NCBI RefSeq assembly: GCF_017094465.1 | Contig: NZ_CP064792.1 | Coordinates: forward strand, 62,001-126,000 | Reading direction: 5' to 3' | DNA length: 64,000 nucleotides | DNA from: Halapricum desulfuricans | Lineage (GTDB): Archaea > Halobacteriota > Halobacteria > Halobacteriales > Haloarculaceae | In this document: one piece after another, positions 1 to 7,210 of the stretch | How positions within the stretch are numbered: position 1 is the stretch's first letter | Layout of the letters: the number at the start of each line of letters is the position of its first letter | Notes under the pieces: model-generated | The model's input: the letters and a program-made list of their open reading frames with translations, nothing else | Databases searched by the model: none | What the model was told of the DNA's origin: nothing | Position numbers and translations under genes: made by a program

Positions 1-156
1 GCCGGACCCGCCGAAGGTCCCGCCCATCGCAGCCGAGGTTCCACCGTAGCCGCCGCCCATTCCCCCAGAGGGATGTGCTGCGGCCGGGACGACCAGTGAG
101 AGGAGTGCCCCGGCCGACACGATACCCGTGACGACGACCCGACTGACGGTGTTCAT
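1..156 (-). CDS. Secreted Gly-rich protein, 5' part only
   Basis: The visible part starts at the ATG at 154-156 and leaves the window after 52 codons. It opens with a hydrophobic signal-peptide-like stretch (residues 5-25, ending near an AAA-H cleavage-like site), followed by Gly/Ser/Met-rich sequence with GGGYGG and MGGTFGG. The start overlaps the stop of the upstream gene in an ATGA arrangement (153-156), so the two are probably co-transcribed and translationally coupled. I do not recognise a family. The context suggests two small cell-surface or secreted proteins made together. Confidence 0.6.
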   Translation of the reverse strand, partial: MNTVSRVVVTGIVSAGALLSLVVPAAAHPSGGMGGGYGGTSAAMGGTFGGSG

Positions 157-848
157 CGGCAGCCTCCTGGGCCGCGGTGGTGACCGCCGTTCCGGGTGTC
201 CGACGCGTCTGTGTCACCCGTCCATGCGTTGTCGTCCTGACTCTCGTTCACCCACGGCCCGTGCGGTCCGTGCGTTTCGTTCGTCCAGTCGCCTGCGTCC
301 GCCCCGTTAGCCCACTCGGAATGCGTGTCGTTCACCCACTGACCGTGGTGCATCGGGCCGTATGGGTCATATGTCTCGTTGGCCCACTCACCGGAGTACG
401 TCCTGTTGTGGTACGTGTGGCTCATCCACGACCCGTACGGTCCGTCTGTCCCGTTGGTCCAGTCGCCCGCGTACGTCTCGTTGTAATGGGTGTCGTTTGC
501 CCACTGACCGTGGTGCATCGGGCCGTGTGGCCCGTACGTGTCGTTCGTCCACTCTCCAGAGTACGTTCCGTTAGCCCACTCGCCCGAATGGGTTTCGTTC
601 ATCCACGGCCCGTGGTGGTGACCGCGATCCGTACGGTCGTGACCTGAGCGGTCGCCGTCAGTCACAGCTGGGCGATCGTTCACCATCGGCGCGTGGCGGT
701 CTCCTGGTTGTGGGGAGACATCCCTGGCCGTGTCGTCAGTGGGGTTAACCACACCGAGTCCACCGTGTGCGCTCACGACCGGGAGCAGTAATGCGAGACC
801 GAGCAGTGCGGCTGCCACAAGCAGCCAGCGTGTCGAGATGTTCGTCAT
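153..848 (-). CDS. Secreted sequon-rich repeat glycoprotein candidate
   Basis: 231 residues. Residues 1-27 are a clear signal peptide (a hydrophobic LLVAAALLGLALLL core ending VVSAHG). The mature part is built from imperfect repeats of the type W-x-N-D/E/G-T-Y/H with interspersed GPHGPMHHG, rich in His, Trp and Gly. After the signal I count 11 N-x-S/T sequons (NET, NGT, NDT, NRT, NES), a very high density, so heavy archaeal N-glycosylation is plausible. A single Cys sits next to the C-terminus. No enzymatic domain is visible. The stop overlaps the next gene's start (ATGA), which indicates coupling. The His-rich repeats could bind metal, but that is speculation. Confidence 0.7.
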   Translation of the reverse strand: MTNISTRWLLVAAALLGLALLLPVVSAHGGLGVVNPTDDTARDVSPQPGDRHAPMVNDRPAVTDGDRSGHDRTDRGHHHGPWMNETHSGEWANGTYSGEWTNDTYGPHGPMHHGQWANDTHYNETYAGDWTNGTDGPYGSWMSHTYHNRTYSGEWANETYDPYGPMHHGQWVNDTHSEWANGADAGDWTNETHGPHGPWVNESQDDNAWTGDTDASDTRNGGHHRGPGGCR

Positions 849-1031
849 TGGATGATCACTCTACTTCCCCCTTGGAGGGATGGGGAGTTATCTCCGTGGG
901 CGTGAACGAACGCCTCAAATCGTTTTAGAACGTGTATAAACTGCTTAGACTGTCCTGCAATCACACGACCGTTTCTCCCGGCTGCCAACACCCCCGTCTC
1001 AATGGCTCGACAGGCGGCCAAGGCGACTGCT

Positions 1032-1051
1032 CCGGGGCTTGACCCCGAGGC
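1032..1051. repeat. TnpB-element hairpin remnant 1
   Basis: A GC hairpin with the core GGGGCTTGACCCC, shared with two more copies at 1612-1642 and 1858-1880. In haloarchaea this type of hairpin lies at the 3' end of IS1341/IS605-type tnpB genes. No tnpB frame is visible beside this copy, so it is a solo end. Confidence 0.5.
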
Positions 1052-1055
1052 AGGT

Positions 1056-1292
1056 TCACGCACGTAACATCGCTTCGGCGCGCTCTCGGATTTCCTGATC
1101 AGCCTCGGTCTCAATGGGCATCCCACATACCTCAGCCACGGCTACGTCTGCATCAGGACGCGGAAACTCATCCATAACTGCAAGCGCACGATGCCTAGTT
1201 TCGAGGTCGTGACTTCCAGTGGCGATCTGGTACAGTGTTTCCCGATCTCGGACGGTCGGATCATCCGTCTCGAAGGAGTCCCAGAGGATCAT
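1056..1292 (-). CDS. Small acidic helical protein, HEAT-like
   Basis: 78 residues with haloarchaeal acidic composition. It is predicted to be mostly helical, with a pattern resembling one or two HEAT/ARM-type helix pairs (residues 17-55, ATGSHDLETRHRALAVMDEF). A TATA-like box at 1316-1326 lies about 25-30 bases upstream of the ATG, so the gene is probably leaderless. A longer frame at 845-1126 on the same strand overlaps its 3' end and has non-acidic, shadow-like composition, so I prefer this one. Function unknown. Confidence 0.5.
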   Translation of the reverse strand: MILWDSFETDDPTVRDRETLYQIATGSHDLETRHRALAVMDEFPRPDADVAVAEVCGMPIETEADQEIRERAEAMLRA

Positions 1293-1315
1293 CCCGCTCT
1301 CGAACGGTTGCGTGG

Positions 1316-1326
1316 TAAATATATAG
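1316..1326 (-). promoter_or_regulatory. TATA box of the 1056-1292 gene
   Basis: An AT-only stretch (AATATATA on the plus strand) about 25-30 bases upstream of the ATG at 1290-1292. This is the spacing expected for an archaeal leaderless transcript. Confidence 0.45.
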
Positions 1327-1611
1327 ATTCCGGTTAACGTGATGCTGGAGGGGTGAGCGCTGTGCGTGTCTGATTGTGATTGTTTGAGTAGAACTGTGAT
1401 CGACGCGGCTGGATATCCTCGTTAACCGCCACATTGATGTCGGATTCCTATCTCGACTGAGATCTTATGCCGGAGTCCATTCTCCCCGCGGATGACGGCC
1501 CTGAATCCGACCGGTTCCACTGTGAATATACTGTCTCACACCGCCATTTTCGCAGTTACTGTTCTATCCCTGCATCTCACTGTGCTGCCTTTACAAGCGG
1601 TACGAGGCGAA

Positions 1612-1642
1612 TGCCACGGGGCTTGACCCCGTGGATGAAGCC
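1612..1642. repeat. TnpB-element hairpin remnant 2
   Basis: GCCACGGGGCTTGACCCCGTGG followed by ATGAAGCC is a perfect inverted repeat with the same core as the copies at 1032 and 1858. It is probably the right end (omega-RNA 3' region) of a lost IS1341-type element. The surrounding 1293-1690 stretch holds no gene that I can support. Confidence 0.5.
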
Positions 1643-1709
1643 GTCCCAGGTGACACAAACGATTAAGTCGTATGACGGTCAATAAATAGCTGTGACGGCA
1701 CCTATCACG

Positions 1710-1871
1710 TCTGGCTTCAAGTCCAAAAACACGGACGGTCGGACGCTCCGCCGTCGCCACCAAGTAGGTCAGGGAGAGGCCGAATCCACGCCTGTGGAGA
1801 CTGCGTTCCCTGTGGATTCCCTCGTGGAATCTGCAAAGCGCGTCGTGGAAACAGGAAGCCTCGGGGCTTGA
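1710..1871 (+). pseudogene. TnpB C-terminal remnant
   Basis: A reading frame open from about 1686 to a TGA at 1869-1871 gives a tail of the form ESTPVETAFPVDSLVESAKRVVE, shown here as its key parts: TPVETAFPVDS then SAKRVVETGS. This tail is characteristic of the extreme C-terminus of haloarchaeal IS1341-type TnpB proteins. The stop codon lies inside hairpin 3 (1858-1880), which is the usual arrangement at the right end of these elements. The RuvC-like and zinc-finger parts are absent, so only the last 50 or so codons of a decayed element survive. Confidence 0.65.
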
Positions 1872-1880
1872 CCCCGAGGC
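1858..1880. repeat. TnpB-element hairpin remnant 3 (right end)
   Basis: GCCTCGGGGCTTGACCCCGAGGC is a perfect 10-bp stem overlapping the stop codon of the TnpB remnant. It is probably the omega-RNA 3' hairpin at the right end of that element. Confidence 0.6.
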
Positions 1881-2119
1881 ACTTCACGACCGCGACACTG
1901 CTGTTTCTCGATGTGGTTCGGACCGACAACCGGGCTGATGTGGAGGCGCTCGCTGCGCTCGTCCGCGCGAACTCGTCGCTGAGTACCCCTGAGATCGCTG
2001 GGCTTCTCGGTATCACCCTGGAAGCCGTGCCGCAGGACTCGTCGTCCGGTGATCCGCCTTGGGAATTCGCTCATCCGACGTTGGACGAGACTATGCGTAT
2101 TCGACAGTGGGTCGACTGA
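1868..2119 (+). pseudogene. Host-gene 3' fragment beside the TnpB right end
   Basis: This frame opens with a TTG inside the TnpB hairpin and continues for 83 residues to a TGA. From about residue 14 the sequence looks like genuine haloarchaeal coding DNA (acidic, with a helical stretch VEALAALVRANSSLSTPEIAGLL and a conserved-looking C-terminus). The first residues are transposon sequence. The simplest reading is the 3' end of a gene truncated when the element inserted. The family is not recognised. Confidence 0.4.
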
Positions 2120-2350
2120 CACAGTCATACTCTTTGAGAGTACGAGAGAATGGGGGTTGAGCAGAGGGGATTGAGCAGAATTTCGCCCTATGGAATCAGG
2201 CATTAGTAGTAGTAATACGGCATATCCAATCTGGAGGCTATTACCGAACACAGCAAAACACTCGACATATCCCAGAATCGATAGATGGAGCTTTGCAAGA
2301 TGGAGGGCATATTCAGCAAAGAGCTCTCCAAATCAGAGAAGCAACACTTA

Positions 2351-2361
2351 TATTTATAAAT
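2351..2361 (+). promoter_or_regulatory. TATA box of the 2383 gene
   Basis: TATTTATAAAT lies about 27 bases upstream of the in-frame GTG at 2383. This supports a leaderless start there rather than at the ATG at 2293, which would place the TATA box inside the gene. Confidence 0.5.
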
Positions 2362-2382
2362 TTCCCATACGACCCCCGTCTT

Positions 2383-3276
2383 GTGTACGAGGAATACGGT
2401 ACTGGCTTCGCACGGCATAAAGGCGGAGTTACGGAAGTTGCAAAGTATTTTTGGGAAAATGAGCTTATTGCGTTGCATTGGGGCGACATACCGAGTTCGA
2501 ATCCTGATGACTATGATTCAGGAGCAAATGAGATTCAATATCTGAACGAGTTTGCGAGGGAGGGCAGAATTGTCGGGGCATCATATCGAGAGTTCATTAC
2601 GTCAAAAATGCTGGTTGGTGTCGTGCCGTCCGATTCCAATATCAAATTACTATATTTTGATGATGGAGACTTGGTTCGGGAGAAAGAGATCGAACCGGGT
2701 AGAAGTATTGAGGATGTAAATGAAGAGAACTACAAGATCTACAAAACTCTTCAATTGGAAGATGTGAAGACCGTTTCAAGAGAGGACTATCCAGTACTTT
2801 TCGATAATTCAATAAGACCACCCTCAGCTTCAATTATCAATTGGTGGAATGTAGAGGATCATCTACGAAGAATAATTAATGAGGAAAAACAAAGGCGCTC
2901 GGTATACTCATTGAGGGCTGACGAGGTGGAGGTATTGTGCGAAGAATATCTTCGAATCGTAAATGAGGATTATCGAGCTGTTCGGACAATTGGCGGTCAA
3001 GTTGCTGATGTTGATATATCTGGAGTAGCAGAGAATCACAGGATTTGGGGAGAAGTAACAATGGGCGGAACAAACGATGTCAAGAATAAATTAGACAGCC
3101 TTGAAGATTATATTGGTGATGGATCTAAAGTATTGATGTTTGGCCCAGAAGACTCTAAACCTGATGAAATTCCAGACGATATCACCTACCTTCCTGTAGA
3201 AATAGTGTTTGAAACGGTCGATATCAATAAATCTGGAAGACGAATGCTAAGTGAAATGCTGAATACGACCGACTAA
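2383..3276 (+). CDS. Hypothetical protein, possible nuclease-fold C-terminus
   Basis: About 297 residues when started at the GTG at 2383. The frame is open from an ATG at 2293, but the TATA box at 2351-2361 lies inside that extension. The DNA is clearly more AT-rich than the neighbouring defence genes, which suggests recent acquisition. No family is recognised. The C-terminal half has a helix (RADEVEVLCEEYLRIV) followed by D-V-D-I and W-G-E-V-T, a spacing reminiscent of PD-(D/E)xK nucleases, but the expected Lys is replaced by Thr, so this is only a hint. The gene stands alone and there are about 230 bases with no gene downstream of it. Confidence 0.7.
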   Translation: MYEEYGTGFARHKGGVTEVAKYFWENELIALHWGDIPSSNPDDYDSGANEIQYLNEFAREGRIVGASYREFITSKMLVGVVPSDSNIKLLYFDDGDLVREKEIEPGRSIEDVNEENYKIYKTLQLEDVKTVSREDYPVLFDNSIRPPSASIINWWNVEDHLRRIINEEKQRRSVYSLRADEVEVLCEEYLRIVNEDYRAVRTIGGQVADVDISGVAENHRIWGEVTMGGTNDVKNKLDSLEDYIGDGSKVLMFGPEDSKPDEIPDDITYLPVEIVFETVDINKSGRRMLSEMLNTTD

Positions 3277-3505
3277 ATGTATATTTGAGTCTGTGTAAAT
3301 AGGGACACTGTGTGAAGAGTCCAAATTTCTGAATTCACGGGCTATATGTAAGCTCTATATTCAGTAGTCAGTATTAGCCTATGTCACACATCGAATGGTT
3401 GTTTCGCCAGATTAGGTAAGAGTCAATCTGGAAATATCCTTTCTACGTTACCTTCAGTTCTCTATGCCGATACCGAGAGGTGGCACCTCATCCAACTAAT
3501 GCATC

Positions 3506-3847
3506 TTGGCGAACCCGCCGCAGAGGCGGCCACGGCATTCAAAACGTAACTTGACGGAGCCGCAGCAGGTCAGCCCTACTGGGGGCCGAGACGACAGCGA
3601 CAGGAGGGCTATCGTCGAACGCGAGTATCGGATTACGGACGACGTCTTTGCGCCGTGTGATCGCTTGTATACTCTCTTGTATTTTGAGGCTAACGAAGAA
3701 TCGTTCGAGCATCTAGTGGGACATCTCCAATGCAACGACACACAGGATTGTTCGTACAGGCGCGAGGGAGCAGCGATCGTGCTACTTCCAGAGCGCACAG
3801 ACTGGGACTGGTGGCGTAGTTTTATGCCGGTCGGTGGTGTGTCATAA
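3506..3847 (+). CDS. Hypothetical protein, first gene of the CARF-PIN operon
   Basis: 113 residues from a TTG. No ATG or GTG is available in the early frame, so the start is uncertain. The first 30 residues are Arg/Pro-rich and may not be translated. From about residue 36 the composition is normal (REYRITDDVFAPCDRLYTLLYF, split here as REYRITDD and CDRLYTLLYF). It contains several Cys and Trp (DWDWWRSF). The stop is 5 bases before the start of the CARF gene, so it appears to be part of the same operon. The family is not recognised; it could be a partner or a truncated relic. Confidence 0.5.
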   Translation: MANPPQRRPRHSKRNLTEPQQVSPTGGRDDSDRRAIVEREYRITDDVFAPCDRLYTLLYFEANEESFEHLVGHLQCNDTQDCSYRREGAAIVLLPERTDWDWWRSFMPVGGVS

Positions 3848-3852
3848 ATCGA

Positions 3853-4341
3853 ATGGACACCGTCTGGATTACGACCGGGAGTACCACGGTCGAGGCAATG
3901 GTGAACCCACTCGCTGCCGCCTGTAACGCTGATGGGATTACCGAGTCGTTCGTCCCTGATACGGTCTACTTTTTGGATAATCCTGGGCTGGGATCGACGC
4001 TGTCGGATGCCAAGCATCTCACTAAAGAAATACTGGAGGGTCACGGAATCGATTCACCAACGATCCGCACGGACGATATCGATCACGAGACGGACTTCGA
4101 GAATATTGCTGCCTACTTTCGAGCGGCCGTCGAGGACGCCCGTGCGGCGGACGCAGACGTCGCTATTGATGTCACGCCCGGCCGGAAGTTTATGTCGGTG
4201 TTCGCCTTCAACGCCGGGACCACATACGAGGTCGATCATCTCTTCTATTTCTATCTGCACTCGAACGCCTATTTCGGGCGGATTTATCAGACGATTCCGC
4301 GGACAGCTGGCGAACTGTACGATTTCACGGAGGTACTCTGA
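3853..4341 (+). CDS. Stand-alone CARF-like sensor protein
   Basis: 162 residues. A Rossmann-like start (VWITTGSTTVEAMVNPL) corresponds to the first ligand loop of CARF domains. Near the C-terminus D106-V-T-P-G-R-K-F-M114 matches the D/N-x-T-x-G-x-K-x-M motif that contacts cyclic oligoadenylate in the CARF families (Csm6, Csx1, Can). The length is that of a CARF domain alone, with no fused effector. The TGA overlaps the ATG of the PIN gene (4339-4341 against 4341), implying coupled translation and probable complex formation. No cas gene, CRISPR array, Cas10 or CD-NTase is visible in the window, so the source of any signal molecule is unknown. CARF assignment rests on motifs read by eye. Confidence 0.65.
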   Translation: MDTVWITTGSTTVEAMVNPLAAACNADGITESFVPDTVYFLDNPGLGSTLSDAKHLTKEILEGHGIDSPTIRTDDIDHETDFENIAAYFRAAVEDARAADADVAIDVTPGRKFMSVFAFNAGTTYEVDHLFYFYLHSNAYFGRIYQTIPRTAGELYDFTEVL

Positions 4342-5393
4342 TGGAGGTCTCTCGCCAGCAGCTGCTAGTCTTGTTGAACGCACTCTATGATCTCAACGAA
4401 CGGACGATTTCTGTCCGGCATCCCGCTGAGGCGATTGGCGAGTTAATCCGGATCGACCTCGGTGAGCCCGAAGCAAGCACAGTCCATATAACGACGGGTG
4501 CAATGACATACGAATCGCTACTAGACGATATTCGGCGAGACCACGGGAAGGCAATCTCCGATGAACTTCCGAATGAAGTCGCCTACGTAAAGGCGATGGT
4601 AGCAAGCGGTCTCGTTGACGTGCGAAACCGCGAGGAGATCGACACGTTTCTCCGGCGGTACGGCTACCAGGACCTCCACGAGGGACACCCGCCACGGTAC
4701 GCTGGTATCGACACCAACCTTCTGCCCTGGCGGATGCATGACGTCCTCGGGATCGATCCCATGCTCCACGGACAGGATAGCGAGCCAGCTCCCATTAACG
4801 GGTACACACTCGCCGAAGGTGTTGATGCGGAACTACGACACGGCCACCGGTACGGTCAGACAGCAGTGGATGCGACGGAGCTTGCGGCTGCGCTTGGCTC
4901 AGAGTTCACGCGTCTTGCCGGTCAGCCAAACGAGGATAGCCGAGAAATGCGGTTAGGGCTCAAAGAGTACCGCCGGCTCCGTGAATCCCGGCCACACGAT
5001 ATCGTTGAGTCTGGAGAAGGGGACGCTGATATTATCCGTGGCTGTAAGGCCTACTACGAGGACGAGTCAACGGGTGTCATTCTGTTCTCGAACGATCACG
5101 GCTTCGTTGAGCGAGCACGCGAGCAGAAAGTGCCGGCGATCCACGTCGACTTTGAGCTTGATGTGCCAGAAACGATTACGGCGACGTGGGACGAGATCGC
5201 GTTGTTACTCTATGAGTTTGCCGTGCTCTTTGGAGTCATTGTGCTGCCGAAGGCAACGCTCTATGGTGCGTGGGATGACAAAGACGAGCGCAATTGGCGG
5301 GCCGAAGAGATCGATGTCAAGTGCCGTAGTGACAGCTTCGGGGAGATACTCGGCCGTGAACAGGCGATCGTTCAGTCCTACGAGAACTCTTGA
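4341..5393 (+). CDS. PIN-domain nuclease, putative effector of the CARF gene
   Basis: 350 residues. The first 115 or so are helical, possibly winged-helix. From residue 120 there is a PIN-like core: Y-A-G-I-D124-T-N at the first strand, G-D-A-D-I-I near 228-231, and L-F-S-N-D252-H-G-F-V, matching the acidic residues that bind metal in PIN RNases. A strand with D270 follows. The tail of about 80 residues (277-350) is unassigned. The start overlaps the CARF stop by one base, so sensor and nuclease are probably made in equal amounts. CARF-PIN combinations are known as fusions in CARF surveys; here the two are separate genes. Activation by a nucleotide ligand is inference. Confidence 0.65.
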   Translation: MEVSRQQLLVLLNALYDLNERTISVRHPAEAIGELIRIDLGEPEASTVHITTGAMTYESLLDDIRRDHGKAISDELPNEVAYVKAMVASGLVDVRNREEIDTFLRRYGYQDLHEGHPPRYAGIDTNLLPWRMHDVLGIDPMLHGQDSEPAPINGYTLAEGVDAELRHGHRYGQTAVDATELAAALGSEFTRLAGQPNEDSREMRLGLKEYRRLRESRPHDIVESGEGDADIIRGCKAYYEDESTGVILFSNDHGFVERAREQKVPAIHVDFELDVPETITATWDEIALLLYEFAVLFGVIVLPKATLYGAWDDKDERNWRAEEIDVKCRSDSFGEILGREQAIVQSYENS

Positions 5394-5526
5394 CTTGTAT
5401 CGAGGTACTCTTAATGTCGTGGCTGATACGGAGCCGGTCAGTTCTGAGTGAGTCTTCATCAACTGGCCTCCGCTCCAACGATTCAGTTTCGCCAGCTTCG
5501 GCTAATCGAGGAAATGTAGACGGCTC

Positions 5527-5913
5527 GGCGTTGATCTGTACGAATATTCGAAAGATCTCAGCGATGCGGTCGATATCGGCGGAGCGAAAAATACGAATTT
5601 TGGTCTCCAAGTATCAGCCCACCAGGGGGACTACAGTGGCACGCCGAGCGTGTTCACGGCGAATGTCACTGGGAAACTGAAGATCCGGCCTGCAAGGATG
5701 CCGCTGAATGATGACGATCCGGCATCCTCGCCAGTTCCATAGGACCCAAGCGCATACGATGACTTTCGAACCACATTCGAAACCCTCGATGGCGTGCCTG
5801 CAGGAGAAAAGAGCATATCATTTGACATCCTAACGCGCGGCGAGAATCTCGATAACTTTGAAACAATGGTCACCGAATTCGTTGCTCACTGTCGGCAGGC
5901 AGCGACAGAGTGA
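5527..5913 (+). pseudogene. Pseudogene with in-frame TAG
   Basis: One continuous frame of about 129 codons reads as normal coding sequence (VDLYEYSKDLSDAVDIGG, then SVFTANVTGKLKI, then KSISFDILTRGENLDNF) and ends at a TGA at 5911-5913. It is interrupted by a TAG at 5740-5742 and has no start codon, with degenerate sequence before it. It is therefore the 3' part of a decayed gene. The family is not recognised. It could be a C-terminal domain of a large defence ATPase, but I cannot show that. Confidence 0.55.
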
Positions 5914-5988
5914 CCTCGTGATACTGTTTTCAATACGAAACAAGGTCAAGTAAAGAGCAAAATACCTCTCAAGGGTTCGTGTTATTAT

Positions 5989-7005
5989 TCAGTCCATTTC
6001 TGATATTCCGGCCCAAATGAATAGAGTCATAGCCAGCGCAAACGCTGCGACTCCAACTGAGGGGGATGTTATTATATAAATTATACCACCAATAACTAAA
6101 GATAAGATAAAACCGCCCATTACAGCTTCTGAAGCGTCAGGATCAGGTTCGTCATCGTTCTCGATGGGTTGTGATTGGGCTTGCTCCTGACTGTCATTCT
6201 GCGTTTTCTCTGTATTTCGACTCTTCAGTGATTTGGTGGCGGAGCTACTTTGGGAGGTATTCCACTCATATCCGAGCTGAGTGTGCTGCAAACCATTTAT
6301 ATTGCGAGAATCTACGCAAAACCCAGTTGAAGAACGATTGTTACTCGAACCAGCAGAGCCACTTCCAGAACTTTCGGTCTGTCTCTCTTCTTTAGAATTG
6401 ATTGAGTCTTCATGAGGGGTTTGCGAGTTCGAACGTGGATTAAATGGCTGCTTATCAGAGAGGAAATATTCTAACGCTTCTGATGTCCGTGCGTGGCCTC
6501 TTCCCCTATTTCCTTCAGGAATCGGATGTCTATGTATCTCTTCGTGACACTTGGCGCAGACTGTTATGAGATTACTTTTCTGATCTTGCCCACCTTCTGA
6601 TTTAGGAATTATATGATGTGCCTGTAATTTTACTGTCCCATTTTTCCCACCTTCAGCACCACACTTTTGACATCCCCAACCATCCCGCTCTTTTGTCTGG
6701 TCACTAAGGGATGACCAATTTGCAGAGTAATTGCTTCCTGATCGATTGTCCGCAGCTCCGTAATTGGTCTTTGCACTTGGCAGCGGATCAAGGATACCCT
6801 GCCTGATCTTGACTTTCAAAATATGTTTACAGCCACCTGATGGAGATCGCTTCTCCCAATCTTTGCACTCACAGTATGGGATGTCAAGATCAACATCGTA
6901 CGGGTCCCCCTCACTCCCGCTTACGATGTAGGCTTGTTTACCGCGCTTACTCTTGATAGAGATATCTTGATTTTCAGCACGCCATTGCCTCCGGCGGTCA
7001 ACCAT
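5989..7005 (-). CDS. SWIM zinc finger + HNH nuclease with two membrane helices
   Basis: 338 residues with three parts. Residues 40-62 form a SWIM zinc finger (C45-x-C47...C59-x-H61), a DNA/protein-binding motif. Residues 105-160 are an HNH nuclease: C112-x2-C115, the catalytic LQAHH (H130/H131), then N-L-I-T-V-C150-x2-C153 and H158. Residues 160-290 are a low-complexity, Ser/Asn/Gln-rich linker. Residues 294-335 form two hydrophobic segments (VMGGFILSLVIGGIIYII and VGVAAFALAMTLFIWAG), so the C-terminus is probably a membrane hairpin. The gene is AT-rich compared with its neighbours and stands alone. A nuclease tethered at the membrane suggests action on incoming DNA, but this is inference. 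Confidence 0.75.
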   Translation of the reverse strand: MVDRRRQWRAENQDISIKSKRGKQAYIVSGSEGDPYDVDLDIPYCECKDWEKRSPSGGCKHILKVKIRQGILDPLPSAKTNYGAADNRSGSNYSANWSSLSDQTKERDGWGCQKCGAEGGKNGTVKLQAHHIIPKSEGGQDQKSNLITVCAKCHEEIHRHPIPEGNRGRGHARTSEALEYFLSDKQPFNPRSNSQTPHEDSINSKEERQTESSGSGSAGSSNNRSSTGFCVDSRNINGLQHTQLGYEWNTSQSSSATKSLKSRNTEKTQNDSQEQAQSQPIENDDEPDPDASEAVMGGFILSLVIGGIIYIITSPSVGVAAFALAMTLFIWAGISEMD

Positions 7006-7210
7006 TCACTCATACTGAACCTGACAACCGCATAAACCCCCATCACTGCACTCCTGGAATGGGACAATATAGTGCTGCAATCCAACTCGGGGTCACCGCC
7101 CCCGGGCTACCAGCTTAAAATTCTGTACCATTCTCCTCTCCCCCTTGGGAAAAATAAATCCTATAATCGGTCTCTAGCGGGGCACGACATCTGTGAGTAG
7201 TTCGCGAGAA

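Noticed and set aside
845-1126. 93-codon frame overlapping the small gene at 1056
   Set aside because: Basic, Cys/Arg/Gly-rich composition unlike haloarchaeal proteins, and it runs through a transposon hairpin.
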